Assembly: GCF_000367945.1 (NCBI RefSeq)
Contig: NZ_KB849179.1
Location: 1 to 64,000, forward strand
Source: Acinetobacter proteolyticus
GTDB lineage: Bacteria; Pseudomonadota; Gammaproteobacteria; Pseudomonadales; Moraxellaceae
DNA length: 64,000 bases
Direction of reading: 5' to 3'
Shown here: positions 35,619 to 45,608 of the stretch, in pieces
Layout of the letters: each line of letters opens with the position of its first letter
Numbering within the stretch: the first letter of the stretch is position 1
Program-made: the position numbers and the translations under genes
The notes under the pieces: model-generated
Database searches by the model: none
What the model saw: the letters and a program-made list of their open reading frames with translations, nothing else
Told to the model about the DNA's origin: nothing

Positions 35619-36890
35619 ATGGACAACAGCTACGATCTTGATCAATTACGGAGGTCAAAAGAGGACCTAGAGCAGCTTGTTGCCCAACACTCTAAATCCA
35701 AAAATACTCATCAAACTTTACCGCAAAAATTAGAAAATGAATTTTGGAAGTTTAATGTTGATCGAACTCGTCTCAATGCGATTCAGTTCTTTGGTCAGGG
35801 CGTCATTACCTATACCATATTTGTGTTGTTAATTCTGCCATCTAACTTTCTCGTGATTCGTGGAAGTACATATTTTGTCCTCGATTTTATATACAGTATT
35901 CTCAGTCTGATCGTTGTTGGTATTGCACTGTTCTTATTCTGGGCTTTTTCTCGTTTTAAAAAACTCAATACTTTATTTTACCCTGCTGCCTGCCTGATTG
36001 TGTTTCTGACCATTGTATTAACCTCAGTCTTGATGATGAGTGTTTCAAATCTGGTGCTGCAAAATCAGGCTATGGTCCTCATTGCATTCCTATATATGTT
36101 GGGATTTATTCTTAGTGGCATCCGTCCTTTACATATGTTGTGGATTGGTTCATTGGCTGCAATTACGATCTTATTTCTTTTATATGGGGCTGATAACTCA
36201 AGTGACTTTCTCATGGTGGGGCGGACGCTGATTGGAAGCTTACTGCTTGGTTTTTCGATTAGCGTGATGCTGACTTCAAAAGAAAGAAAAATATTTATAA
36301 AGTCTAAAATTTCAGAAATCGATGAGCAGATTTTACGTATTCAGGCTTCTGAATTATTACATTTGAGTCAGCATGATGAACTGACTGATGTATCAAATCG
36401 CCGTACATTTGAAGAGATGTGTACCTATTATTATGATTTAGCTTGTAAAGAGCGCAAATCGTTGTCGGTGCTGTTTATCGATATTGATTATTTTAAAAAC
36501 TATAATGATTTTTATGGGCATCAAATGGGTGATCAAGTGATCTCGGCCATTGCGAAAACCATTAAAAGCTCGATTCGACATATGGATTTTATTGCACGTT
36601 ATGGTGGGGAAGAGTTTGTGGTGTTATTACCTGAAACTTCTGCACAAGGGGCTTATGCGGTTGCAACTAATATTTATCGCGCCATTGATCGTTTAATGAT
36701 TCCACATGATAAATCTCTGGTATCTAACCATGTGACCATTAGTTTAGGGATCACGGTATTTAATGGTAATGCTAAAATTAGCCAAGAGATGTTGATACAT
36801 ACAGCAGATAAGGCGCTATATCGAGCCAAGCAGCTTGGGCGTAATCAAATTTATTATCAGCCTTTGCCAAATATAGAAGAAAATATTTGA
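35619..36890 (+). CDS. Membrane diguanylate cyclase (GGDEF)
   Basis: The 423-residue protein has a soluble N-terminus, then about six transmembrane segments between residues ~65 and 215, then a GGDEF domain. The active site is GGEEF at residue ~329. An inhibitory site RHMD lies exactly five residues before it, so c-di-GMP feedback is expected. FIDIDYFKNYNDFYGH provides metal and guanine contacts. It should make c-di-GMP from two GTP. The membrane part is not a recognised sensor family. Confidence 0.93.
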   Translation: MDNSYDLDQLRRSKEDLEQLVAQHSKSKNTHQTLPQKLENEFWKFNVDRTRLNAIQFFGQGVITYTIFVLLILPSNFLVIRGSTYFVLDFIYSILSLIVVGIALFLFWAFSRFKKLNTLFYPAACLIVFLTIVLTSVLMMSVSNLVLQNQAMVLIAFLYMLGFILSGIRPLHMLWIGSLAAITILFLLYGADNSSDFLMVGRTLIGSLLLGFSISVMLTSKERKIFIKSKISEIDEQILRIQASELLHLSQHDELTDVSNRRTFEEMCTYYYDLACKERKSLSVLFIDIDYFKNYNDFYGHQMGDQVISAIAKTIKSSIRHMDFIARYGGEEFVVLLPETSAQGAYAVATNIYRAIDRLMIPHDKSLVSNHVTISLGITVFNGNAKISQEMLIHTADKALYRAKQLGRNQIYYQPLPNIEENI

Positions 36891-36893
36891 AAT

Positions 36894-36930
36894 TAAAAAA
36901 CCGAATAACATTACTGATATTCGGTTTTTA
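36894..36930. terminator. Bidirectional terminator
   Basis: AAAAAACCGAATA, loop, and TATTCGGTTTTTA between the convergent GGDEF and L,D-transpeptidase genes. Confidence 0.85.
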
Positions 36931-36945
36931 TTGAAAATACTCAGA

Positions 36946-38157
36946 TTATTCCAAGAATTTTACCGTTACGCCTGAACGAACTTTAGCGCCTAAGTCATTG
37001 GCATCCCAGTTGGTTAAACGAATACAACCATGTGAGGCAGTCTTAGAAATTAAAGATGGATTAGGTGTGCCATGGATACCAAAAGATTTTTTGCTTAAAC
37101 CAATCCAAATATTACCGACTGGTGCATTTGGACCTGGTGGTAAAGAAAGTGGTTTAAGATTTTTACCTTGCACGAAGTTAGATGGTGAATAGCTATACCA
37201 AGGATTTTTTGCCACACCTACTACTTTATAGGTACCTGTTGGAGAAGGCGTGTCAGTACTACCAATTGTTGCAGGAAATGATGCAATCATTTGATTACGA
37301 CTGTTGAACAAATAAAGCTGTCTTGCGCCTTTGTGTGCAACAATCAAATGAATATCTTCAGGTAGGTCATTGCGGACATTGGCCACAATAATCTTTTCAC
37401 CTGCTTTTTTGAATGTAGCCGTCGGATTTAATTTCTTTAAGAAATTTTCATCCATATGGAATTTTTCACCCAACATTTCGGTAACGCGGGTGTAATACAA
37501 ACCTTTCATTTTGGCTTGTAATGCATAGTCAGACGGGATTGAGTCTGCATATGGACCTTTTAAGTCAGCATCTGTAATCGTGTACTCAACGTAGGCAGGC
37601 TTGGTTTGTTTTGCAACCAAGGCATCCCATGTTTCTTGTGTCAACTGACCTGTAGGCGTTAAACCATTCATTTGTTGGAATGACGCAATTGCTTTTAATG
37701 TATTTTTACCGTTTGAACCATCAATCGCACCTGGTGATGCATGTGCATTGTTCAACATGACATGTGCGCGTGCGTAGGCGGGAAGCTGTCCTTTTGGTAA
37801 ACCTTCAGGGTATTCAGCATTATTCATGCTATCGAGTGTCCACGAAATTTTAGTCGCTGGAGCAGCTGTCGTGGTGGTGGTATCTGGTGTACTTTCTAAT
37901 TTTTGCGATACAACTGATGCAGCACCCGTATTAATTTGTGGCTCAGATGCTGCTGGTGCAGCAACACTTGAAGCAGGATCAGCAACAACACTGGAAGCGC
38001 TACGTTCAATCGCTAATGGATCAATAGGATCTTGTACTGAACCCGAAATTTGTTTTGGATTTAATGGTTGCTCAGTTGTTGGAGCAGCAAAAGCAACATT
38101 AGCAAGAATACAACTTAAACTCATAGCGAGTAATGAGCGAACAAACATGTAATTCAA
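36946..38157 (-). CDS. L,D-transpeptidase (YkuD) with peptidoglycan-binding domain
   Basis: The 403-residue protein has a signal peptide ending VAFAA at ~25, a T/A/S-rich linker to ~105, a PG_binding_1-type domain at ~125-185 (SPGAIDGSNGKNTLKAIASFQ), and a YkuD domain at ~265-400. The catalytic motif is HGTP...SHGCIRL with Cys near residue 375. It would form 3-3 crosslinks or attach residues to peptidoglycan. Acinetobacter has several such enzymes; which one this is cannot be decided from this sequence. Confidence 0.92.
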   Translation of the reverse strand: MNYMFVRSLLAMSLSCILANVAFAAPTTEQPLNPKQISGSVQDPIDPLAIERSASSVVADPASSVAAPAASEPQINTGAASVVSQKLESTPDTTTTTAAPATKISWTLDSMNNAEYPEGLPKGQLPAYARAHVMLNNAHASPGAIDGSNGKNTLKAIASFQQMNGLTPTGQLTQETWDALVAKQTKPAYVEYTITDADLKGPYADSIPSDYALQAKMKGLYYTRVTEMLGEKFHMDENFLKKLNPTATFKKAGEKIIVANVRNDLPEDIHLIVAHKGARQLYLFNSRNQMIASFPATIGSTDTPSPTGTYKVVGVAKNPWYSYSPSNFVQGKNLKPLSLPPGPNAPVGNIWIGLSKKSFGIHGTPNPSLISKTASHGCIRLTNWDANDLGAKVRSGVTVKFLE

Positions 38158-38345
38158 CCTTAAGAATTATTCATATTGAGATATAAGATATTGCAAGTAT
38201 TACAGAAAATAATGTCACTTGCAGTAGCAGTTTTGTGTAAAAGCGAAATTTATTTAAGCGCATAAATTTGAGTACGATTGAAATTATAAATTCCAAGCTA
38301 ACTTTGTTATGATGCGCGCTATACGAAACAATTTAGAGATGGGTA

Positions 38346-39419
38346 ATGACAACGTTGAAAAATGATCGTTTTTTACGAGCTTTATTACGTGAACCTGTAG
38401 ACACCACACCTGTATGGATGATGCGTCAAGCAGGACGTTATTTACCAGAATATCGTGAAACTCGTGCGCAGGCAGGGGATTTCTTATCTCTATGTAAAAA
38501 TACTGACTTTGCTTGTGAAGTGACCTTGCAGCCATTACGCCGTTATGAACTGGATGCTGCAATTTTATTTTCAGATATTTTAACAGTGCCTGATGCTCTA
38601 GGTTTAGGTCTATATTTTGAAACAGGTGAAGGGCCGAAGTTTCATAAAACAGTTCGCACTGAACAAGATGTGGCGAATTTACCTAAACTCAATGCCAAGT
38701 CTGATCTGGCCTATGTCATGAATGCAGTCTCGACCATCCGTTCTGCTTTAAATGGACAAGTTCCGTTGATTGGCTTTTCGGGTAGTCCTTGGACTTTAGC
38801 GACTTATATGGTTGAAGGCGGATCTAGCAAAGAGTTTCGCTTCATTAAAAATATGATGTACGCGCAGCCAGAAGTATTACATGCTTTGCTAGATCATTTG
38901 GCTGATTCAGTGATTGATTATTTGAATGCGCAAATTGATGCAGGTGCACAAGCGATTCAGATTTTTGATAGCTGGGGTGGTGCGCTTGCGCATAGAGAGT
39001 ATGTTGAATTCTCATTGAATTATATGACCAAGATTATTGCAGGTCTTCAACGTGAAAAAGATGGTCAACGTGTTCCGATTATTGTGTTCACCAAAGGTGG
39101 CGGTCAGTGGTTGGAGACCATGTTGACCACGGGTGCTGATGCCTTTGGTCTAGATTGGACCACACCGCTTTATACTGCGCGTGATGTGGTTGCAGGACGG
39201 GCAGCCTTACAAGGTAATTTAGATCCAGCTGTGCTTTATGGTTCAGCCGCTTCAATAGAAAAATCAGTGAAAGCAATGCTGGATGATGCTTATGCCAATG
39301 GTGAGAAAACGGGCTATATCGCAAACCTAGGTCATGGTATTACCCAATGGGTTGATCCAGCGCAACCGAAGATTTTTGTCGATACTGTACATGAGTACAG
39401 TGCTAAGTATTTAGGTTGA
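38346..39419 (+). CDS. hemE: Uroporphyrinogen decarboxylase
   Basis: The 357-residue protein has the family signature [16 protein letters not shown] near residue 22, the [14 protein letters not shown] block with the catalytic Asp, [17 protein letters not shown], and LGHGI near residue 336. It converts uroporphyrinogen III to coproporphyrinogen III in haem synthesis. Length matches the family (~354). Stand-alone gene. Confidence 0.97.
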   Translation: MTTLKNDRFLRALLREPVDTTPVWMMRQAGRYLPEYRETRAQAGDFLSLCKNTDFACEVTLQPLRRYELDAAILFSDILTVPDALGLGLYFETGEGPKFHKTVRTEQDVANLPKLNAKSDLAYVMNAVSTIRSALNGQVPLIGFSGSPWTLATYMVEGGSSKEFRFIKNMMYAQPEVLHALLDHLADSVIDYLNAQIDAGAQAIQIFDSWGGALAHREYVEFSLNYMTKIIAGLQREKDGQRVPIIVFTKGGGQWLETMLTTGADAFGLDWTTPLYTARDVVAGRAALQGNLDPAVLYGSAASIEKSVKAMLDDAYANGEKTGYIANLGHGITQWVDPAQPKIFVDTVHEYSAKYLG

Positions 39420-39461
39420 TATTTTTAAGTATTTTAAAATAAACACGCTAGGATTCGTTTT

Positions 39462-40256
39462 GTGCAGTTGATTGTATTACCGCTCAACTTTATCACTAAG
39501 GCAGCTTCGGCTGCCTTATTTGGATTGTTGCTTTTGATTGCATTTGCAGTCACCGCACCGATGGGAAGTCATGAATATTATGGTTTCTTCCGTTATGACT
39601 ATTTGTTGTTTTATGCATTGATCATTCAAGTTTGCCTGATCTATTTAAAACTCGAGTCATGGGCAGAAGCGAAAGTCATTGCCTTATTTCATGTTATGGC
39701 AATGGGAATGGAGATTTTTCTTACTCATCCCGCCATCGCATCCTGGCAATATCCACAACCTGTGGTTTTAAAACTGTTCACTGTCCCGTTGTTTGCTGGT
39801 TTTATGTATTCAGCAGTTGGGAGTTTTTTTGCGCGCTCTTTGAGACTTTATCAGGTTTCTTTCGAAAACTTACCCAATTTTGGCAATATGCTGTGCTTGG
39901 CGCTGTTGTCTTATCTCAATTTTATGACCAAGTTTTTTATCCCAGATATTCGTGTTGCATTATTTATTTGGAGCATTTTGATTTTCTGGAAAACAAAACT
40001 TTATTTCCAATTGCAACAACATCGTTTTAGCGTACCGATGTTACCAATTTTATTATTACTGGCATTTTTGATTTGGATTGCAGAAAACATCAGTACCTTT
40101 TATAAAATCTGGCTTTATCCAAGCCAAGTCGATGCTTGGCATATGGTGGGATGGGGCAAACTGGGTTCATGGTATCTTTTATTATTGCTGAGCTTGGTTT
40201 TGGTATTAAAAATCTTGGGTACACGAGATAAAAATGGGGCATGGAGGTTAAATTAA
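39462..40256 (+). CDS. DUF817 family integral membrane protein
   Basis: The 264-residue product is almost entirely hydrophobic, with about eight transmembrane segments. Conserved DUF817 blocks are EYYGFFRYDYLLFYALIIQ, LHVMAMGMEIFLTHP-like residues (FHVMAMGMEIF) and WIAENISTFYKIWLYPSQ. Function unknown. The start is probably the GTG at 39462, 42 nt after hemE, so it may be co-transcribed with hemE. Confidence 0.82.
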   Translation: MQLIVLPLNFITKAASAALFGLLLLIAFAVTAPMGSHEYYGFFRYDYLLFYALIIQVCLIYLKLESWAEAKVIALFHVMAMGMEIFLTHPAIASWQYPQPVVLKLFTVPLFAGFMYSAVGSFFARSLRLYQVSFENLPNFGNMLCLALLSYLNFMTKFFIPDIRVALFIWSILIFWKTKLYFQLQQHRFSVPMLPILLLLAFLIWIAENISTFYKIWLYPSQVDAWHMVGWGKLGSWYLLLLLSLVLVLKILGTRDKNGAWRLN

Positions 40257-40438
40257 GCAGATTAAGATGCTTTGAACCGACCTCCACATTTCCTTTGATT
40301 ATGAATATTTCAGATATATTTCAAAATTTATTTGCTAAAACAAGCTAAGCTCGTTATTTTAACTTCTGTGTAAGAATAATTACACACACAATAGTGATAA
40401 CAAATATTGAAAAATAATTGATACTGGAGATCGTTCCT

Positions 40439-40909
40439 ATGTTAAAAAAAATTGCATTAGCCGCTCTATTAGCCGCTGGTTCAACTGTTGCAATGGCTGA
40501 CAATGATGTTGGTTGTGGTGTTGGTACACAAGTATGGGCAGGTAAAAAAGGCGTTGGGCCTAAAATTCTTGCTGCAACAACCAATGGTATTTTTACGAAC
40601 CAATTATTAGGTATTACTTTTGGTACTTTAGGATGCCGTCAAGGTGGTACTGTCACAGCTCAAGTGGTGACGTTTACCAATGAAAATGCTGAATCTTTAG
40701 CACGTGATATGGCTGTTGGCCAAGGTGAAAGCTTAAATGTGCTTGCTGAATTGATGCAAATTAAAGCCAATGACAAAGCACGTTTCTTTGCTGTATCTAA
40801 AGCAAACTTTGCTGAAATTTATTCAAGCAAAAATACCAACTCACTTCAAGTTCTGGACGCATTACAAGGTGTGATGGCAAAAGACGCTGTGCTTAAAGCG
40901 TACGTTTAA
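40439..40909 (+). CDS. DUF3015 family secreted protein
   Basis: From the ATG at 40439, the 156-residue protein has a signal peptide (MLKKIALAALLAAGSTVAMA) and the DUF3015 core GCGVGTQVWAGKKG, ATTNGIFTNQLLGITFGTLGC with paired cysteines. Function unknown; probably periplasmic or outer-membrane associated. Confidence 0.85.
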   Translation: MLKKIALAALLAAGSTVAMADNDVGCGVGTQVWAGKKGVGPKILAATTNGIFTNQLLGITFGTLGCRQGGTVTAQVVTFTNENAESLARDMAVGQGESLNVLAELMQIKANDKARFFAVSKANFAEIYSSKNTNSLQVLDALQGVMAKDAVLKAYV

Positions 40910-40918
40910 TTGCTCCAT

Positions 40919-40953
40919 GCTAAAACCCTGTCTTAATGGCAGGGTTTTCTTAT
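40919..40953 (+). terminator. Terminator after the DUF3015 gene
   Basis: AAAACCCTGTC, loop, and GGCAGGGTTTTCTT form a stem with a T-rich tail. Confidence 0.7.
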
Positions 40954-40986
40954 ACCAATTCCTATTATTTTTTAAATTGCGATTGA

Positions 40987-42867
40987 ATGAAATTAGCTAC
41001 TTTTGCACTTGCGTTTTTGACGTGCCACTTTGCACATGCAGCGGTTGAATCAGATATTCAGACTTATTTGGATCGAGCCAACAAGAAAAAATTAGATCAG
41101 CAGACCACGTGGCTGCGTTTAATGTACGCTGATCAGAAGCAAAATAGCGAAGTTGCGTATAGTGGTTATTTCTACGCAAAAGATGGTCAAACCAATTTAA
41201 AAAGTGAATTACAGGCCGATATTCGCGCCTTATTTGTTGAAGCCGCAGATAACCAATCCATCCGTTGTAAGTTTCCTGCTCGTAGTCGTTGGTTAATGCA
41301 ACAGCTTAATATCGAGACAGGGCAACTCCCTAAAGCCAATTGCAATGAATTTGAAGAATGGATCAATCAAATCAAGCCGTATAAAGCAACTTTGATCTAT
41401 GCCACCGACTTTATGGGTAATCCAAGTTCCATGTTCGGGCATACTTTATTGCGTCTGGACCCAAAAGATCAGAAGCAGCTGAATTTAGTATCCTATGCTG
41501 TGAATTATGCTGCCACAGTGAGAGGTGAAGACAATTGGTCTTATGCATGGAAAGGTTTAACAGGGCAGTATCCTGGTGAATATTCTTTGATGCCGTATTA
41601 CCGTAAAGTCAAAGAATATGGTGATTTTGAAAGCCGTGATCTATGGGAATATGAACTTAATCTCACACCAGAAGAAACCCGATTTTTGGTTGAACATATT
41701 TGGGAAATGCAGCATGTGAGTTTTCCTTATTATTTTGTTAGTGATAACTGTGCTTATCGTTTATTGGGGCTAATTGACTTGGTACGTCCCAATTTAAACT
41801 TAAAACAGCAGTTTAATTATGCGGCCATTCCAATTGAAACCTTGAAGGCAGTGGACCAGCAAGATCTGGTTAAAGAGGTGGTCTATCGTCCTGCATTAGA
41901 AACGCAGTTACTCGCACAAGCCAAACAACATGGCTCTGCTTTAGCCAAAGTTGCCCATCGAGTCGCTTTTACCGAAACGGATAAAGTTCAACCCATTTTA
42001 AAAGCATATCAGCCACAAGATCAGGCCAAGATTCTAGAAATGGCTTATGATGATTTATATCTACAATATATTAGCCATAAGGTAGATGCTGATTTTGCCC
42101 AACCTCAATTACGGCAGTTGCTTGCTCAGCGCAGTCAAATCGACATTGAGAAACAACGCCAAGAACCGATACGCCCAAAAAAGCAGCCTGTAGAAGGACA
42201 TCATGCACGAAATCTTTCTGTGAATATTGGCGAGGTGCAAGGGCAAAAGTTTGTTGAGCTCGGACATCGTCAGGCCTACCACGATTTGATTGATCCGCAA
42301 GGTGGTTACCGTGTAGGCACACAACTCTTGTTTTTAGATGGTAGTCTGCAATATCGTGACGACAAGCTTAAGCTCGAACATTTAGATCTACTGTCGATAA
42401 ATTCCTATAATCCTATTCAACCCTTTAAATCGCCACTTACTTGGGGTTTCAATTTAGGTTGGAAACAAGAAGCAATTGAGAAGGGACAGTTTAGTGAAGA
42501 TACACAACATGGCGTGATGAATCTAAATATGCAAGTCGGCTATAGCCTGGCAGATTATGATCGTCGAAATTTGTGTTATGCCCAATTACAAAGCCATATT
42601 CAAGGCGGGAAAAATTTAGATAAAGGCTGGCGTGTTGGAGCTGGGCCGACCGTAGGATGTATGAATCTGTGGACAGACAATATAAACAGCGTCGTACAGA
42701 TTGAGTTGCCGTATTGGCAAGATCAGAGTCAGTGGAATTTAAGAATTGGAACGCAACTTCAATATAGCTTGAATGCAAATAATGCCTTGCGTATAAATTG
42801 GGATTTTGAACAGCAAGATCATAAAGACTGGAATAAAATCGGTGCGGCTTATGTACGGTTTTTTTAA
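40987..42867 (+). CDS. DUF4105 (Lnb N-terminal periplasmic domain) protein
   Basis: The 626-residue protein starts with a signal peptide (MKLATFALAFLTCHFAHA). Residues ~125-290 carry the DUF4105/Lnb-type papain-like fold: NPSSMFGHTLLRLD (His) and YYFVSDNCAYRLLGLID (Cys, catalytic-like). The C-terminal ~220 residues contain alternating amphipathic strands (for example INSYNPIQPF, AQLQSHIQGG) and end in YVRFF, consistent with an outer-membrane beta-barrel. Relatives are uncharacterised cell-envelope proteins. Its stop lies 2 nt before the next start. Confidence 0.83.
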   Translation: MKLATFALAFLTCHFAHAAVESDIQTYLDRANKKKLDQQTTWLRLMYADQKQNSEVAYSGYFYAKDGQTNLKSELQADIRALFVEAADNQSIRCKFPARSRWLMQQLNIETGQLPKANCNEFEEWINQIKPYKATLIYATDFMGNPSSMFGHTLLRLDPKDQKQLNLVSYAVNYAATVRGEDNWSYAWKGLTGQYPGEYSLMPYYRKVKEYGDFESRDLWEYELNLTPEETRFLVEHIWEMQHVSFPYYFVSDNCAYRLLGLIDLVRPNLNLKQQFNYAAIPIETLKAVDQQDLVKEVVYRPALETQLLAQAKQHGSALAKVAHRVAFTETDKVQPILKAYQPQDQAKILEMAYDDLYLQYISHKVDADFAQPQLRQLLAQRSQIDIEKQRQEPIRPKKQPVEGHHARNLSVNIGEVQGQKFVELGHRQAYHDLIDPQGGYRVGTQLLFLDGSLQYRDDKLKLEHLDLLSINSYNPIQPFKSPLTWGFNLGWKQEAIEKGQFSEDTQHGVMNLNMQVGYSLADYDRRNLCYAQLQSHIQGGKNLDKGWRVGAGPTVGCMNLWTDNINSVVQIELPYWQDQSQWNLRIGTQLQYSLNANNALRINWDFEQQDHKDWNKIGAAYVRFF

Positions 42868-42869
42868 TA

Positions 42870-43703
42870 ATGAACGATATTGATCAAGCACAAGAATTTG
42901 AAAAATTACAACAACGATTGGAAGAGATTCAAGAAAGTATCTCTGACCGAACAAAATGGAGAATTTCTCAATCGGGATCTTTAAACCATTGGAATGATAT
43001 TAAAGCGCAAGTTTCTGAGTATAAAGAAAATGAGAACTTATACTTTGATCCCTATGCCGTTGATGATCTGGATGTCTATCAGTTATTAGAACAGGAAATA
43101 TATTTTAAAAACTTTTGTTTGGAGCTGACCTATCTGATTCGTCTTGCTTATGACTTGGGTTTGGCTGCAACACAAATCCGAGAAATTTATCTGTCTGTTT
43201 ATCAGTTCTGGTTGGCCTATGCTGACTTACTGTCTCTCATTCAATCTCATGGACAACAGCTCGGTGTTGCTGTAATAGAACTTACGACAGATTATAGCCA
43301 TGCATTGTTATTGCTTTGCTGCGCAATGTGTTATGGGGATGAGGCTGATATTATTAAAATAATCGATGGATTGTTAGCTTATCCTTCGGATCGACTTATT
43401 GATTTGATTAGCTATCCCTATCTTGAGCTTGAAACGATTAGTGAAACTTATGCTGTTGATTATCCGTTTAAACAGTTAGATGGCCTATTGAATACAACAG
43501 TCGATGTTTCTACGATGAGTTTGTATCTACAGCAGCTTGAACATGATCAGCAGCAAGGTAAATACTGGTCTAAGAAATTTTTCCACAAAATTGCATTGCT
43601 GGGCAAATGGCGTTTTGAAGCGTTGATGATCTGTAAATTATATGGAATTGAGCTAGATGAAATGAAAAAGTTCGAGAGTTTTCCAGACGCATTTGAGAAT
43701 TAA
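42870..43703 (+). CDS. PoNe-type immunity protein-like (DUF1911) orphan
   Basis: The 277-residue soluble, helical protein has no signal peptide. The C-terminal segment YWSKKFFHKIALLGKWRFEA followed by MICKLYGIE resembles the DUF1911 end of PoNi immunity proteins (pattern GYW-FEAAAVAKI-GI). The N-terminal helical region (~residues 30-130) fits DUF1910 loosely. PoNi proteins neutralise PoNe DNase effectors of T6SS. No PoNe toxin or secretion gene is adjacent. It starts 2 nt after the DUF4105 gene. The assignment is by pattern and moderately sure. Confidence 0.55.
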   Translation: MNDIDQAQEFEKLQQRLEEIQESISDRTKWRISQSGSLNHWNDIKAQVSEYKENENLYFDPYAVDDLDVYQLLEQEIYFKNFCLELTYLIRLAYDLGLAATQIREIYLSVYQFWLAYADLLSLIQSHGQQLGVAVIELTTDYSHALLLLCCAMCYGDEADIIKIIDGLLAYPSDRLIDLISYPYLELETISETYAVDYPFKQLDGLLNTTVDVSTMSLYLQQLEHDQQQGKYWSKKFFHKIALLGKWRFEALMICKLYGIELDEMKKFESFPDAFEN

Positions 43704-43713
43704 AGCAAAGTGT

Positions 43714-44076
43714 TCAGACTTCAACAATCACATAGTATTTTTTAACTGCTTCAATCACTTCAAAAGTACCGACAAATGCGGGTGGGATAATCCCTGCATT
43801 GCCCGCAGTCACTTCAATAAAAGAATTGGTTTTTGCATCGTGGATACGCACGATTCCTTCGATGACCTGAAAAAACTCTTGTTTATTGTCAGCAAATACA
43901 ATGTTCCACGCTCCAACTTCACATTGCCAAATACCACAGTCCATATGCGGATGTTCATATAAACTATAGGTTAGACGCTCAGGATTACCCTGAACCAGAC
44001 GGTCTGGACGAGGGTAATCGATGCTGGCTTCGCTTGCTATTAACTCACCAAAACCAGCTAACTGAAGAGAAGACAT
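43714..44076 (-). CDS. Cupin-domain protein (DUF861 type)
   Basis: The 120-residue protein shows a single cupin: MDCGIWQCEVGAWNIVFADNKQEFFQVIEGIVRIHD, with E-x4-G in the conserved cupin position, and AGIIPPAFVGTFEV. These proteins are often annotated as cupin_3 (DUF861). No substrate is indicated. It lies 13 nt downstream of folE on the same strand. Confidence 0.85.
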   Translation of the reverse strand: MSSLQLAGFGELIASEASIDYPRPDRLVQGNPERLTYSLYEHPHMDCGIWQCEVGAWNIVFADNKQEFFQVIEGIVRIHDAKTNSFIEVTAGNAGIIPPAFVGTFEVIEAVKKYYVIVEV

Positions 44077-44089
44077 GTGTGTGCTCGGT

Positions 44090-44656
44090 TTAATAGCTTT
44101 CAGGAACAGCGCTTAAGAATTCACGACGGGTATCTTTGTCGGTTTTAAAATCACCAATAAAAGAAACCGTACGAGTGGTCGATTCTTGCTTGCCGACACC
44201 ACGCATCATCATACACATATGCGCTGAGTCGATCACAACAGCAACGCCACGTGCTTGTGTCACTTTTGCCACGGCCTCTGCAATCTGTTGAGTCAGATTT
44301 TCTTGAACTTGCAAACGACGCGCAAACATTTCGGTAATGCGTGCAAACTTAGATAAACCAAGTACCTGACCTTCAGGTAAATAGGCAATATGTACCCGAC
44401 CATAGAACGGCAATAAATGATGTTCGCAAAGTGAATAAAATTCGATATTCTTAACCAATACCATCTCATGGTTATCGGAAGGGAAGAGCGCGCTATTCGT
44501 AACTTCTTCAAGGGTTTTACTATAACCAGAAGTTAAAAAAGAAAACGCTTTCGCCGCACGCATCGGTGTATCTTGCAGGCCTGGGCGATTAAGGTCTTCA
44601 CCAACGGCAGTTAAGATATTTGCGTACGATTGCTGCATAGACATAACAATGTTCAC
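44090..44656 (-). CDS. folE: GTP cyclohydrolase I (type IA)
   Basis: The 188-residue enzyme converts GTP to 7,8-dihydroneopterin triphosphate, the first step of folate synthesis. It has the zinc site [45 protein letters not shown] and a late CMMMRGV Cys. The usual start is inside the first residues; [11 protein letters not shown] from 44644 is an alternative. Confidence 0.95.
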   Translation of the reverse strand: MNIVMSMQQSYANILTAVGEDLNRPGLQDTPMRAAKAFSFLTSGYSKTLEEVTNSALFPSDNHEMVLVKNIEFYSLCEHHLLPFYGRVHIAYLPEGQVLGLSKFARITEMFARRLQVQENLTQQIAEAVAKVTQARGVAVVIDSAHMCMMMRGVGKQESTTRTVSFIGDFKTDKDTRREFLSAVPESY

Positions 44657-44729
44657 TTAGGTGGGTTGAACAAAAACGGCAATTGTATCAGAAAACGATT
44701 AAAAATCTTAATTTTGATATAAATGCCGA

Positions 44730-45419
44730 TTACTGCTTGAATTTTGGGTTCTTTTCGGCACGCTTCAAGAGCACTAAAACAGCACCTGTACCGCCTTGAT
44801 TTTCAGGGGCACTGACGAAAGCAAGTACATCTCGATGTTGTCTGAGCCAGCCATTCACATACGTTTTTAAAATGGCTTCAGGACCTTTGCCATGTACAAT
44901 TTTAACGACATTTTGATTTTCATCTTTGGCCATTTGAATCACTTGTAAAACAGCCGCACGTGCTTGTTCAACAGTACAACCATGCAAATCGACTGCTTCA
45001 AACCAGCGGATTTTACCTGCTTTTAAGTCTTCAAATACTTTGTGCTGTAAGGTCGCAATGCGGTAGCTCAAAGCGGCTTGGCTAGCGACAGGATTAAGAA
45101 TAGCTTGGGTATCTGAAATCTCTGTGAGCTCTTGCTCAGCTCCACCTTCTGCCGCAGCACGTTTTGCCAGCGTCTGGGCGTCAACTTTTTTGCTGCGCGT
45201 CACTTTGGTATCGGCAATATTCTGATTGTCGATGGGCTTGACCCCAAGCAAAGCTTTTTTGAAAAGCTCATTATCTTCCAATTCTTCAGCAACGGCTGGA
45301 GTCTTTTGTGACTCTGCTTGTTTGGCAATAGCACTTGATTGCGGATTGGAAATTTGCTTTTTAAAGGCTTTCAGTAAGTTAAACTGATCTTTAGAAAGCG
45401 ATGAATCGTGTTTACTCAT
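44730..45419 (-). CDS. Smr-domain protein
   Basis: The start is set at 45419 (MSKHDSSLSKDQFNLLKAF), as the longer frame from 45500 lacks support. The ~229-residue protein has a C-terminal Smr domain (EAVDLHGCTVEQARAAV, then KIVHGKG and GGTGAVLVLLK). The N-terminus is low in complexity. This is the SmrA/SmrB type; E. coli SmrB is a ribosome-collision endonuclease. Which one this is cannot be settled. Confidence 0.85.
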   Translation of the reverse strand: MSKHDSSLSKDQFNLLKAFKKQISNPQSSAIAKQAESQKTPAVAEELEDNELFKKALLGVKPIDNQNIADTKVTRSKKVDAQTLAKRAAAEGGAEQELTEISDTQAILNPVASQAALSYRIATLQHKVFEDLKAGKIRWFEAVDLHGCTVEQARAAVLQVIQMAKDENQNVVKIVHGKGPEAILKTYVNGWLRQHRDVLAFVSAPENQGGTGAVLVLLKRAEKNPKFKQ

Positions 45420-45608
45420 AAGTTTAGAAAAATAGGCAAGATACCAGAGATGTAAAATTATAGTCCGAAACTGTGATGATTTGAACTGAATTGCATTCAT
45501 GGGAAAGGTATGGATTTTAAGAAGAGAGTCAGGAACTGATTTGTATTCAATTTAATATAGCGATACGCCTAAAACTGAATATAGTTTTGATCAGACTGGT
45601 TCGAACAG

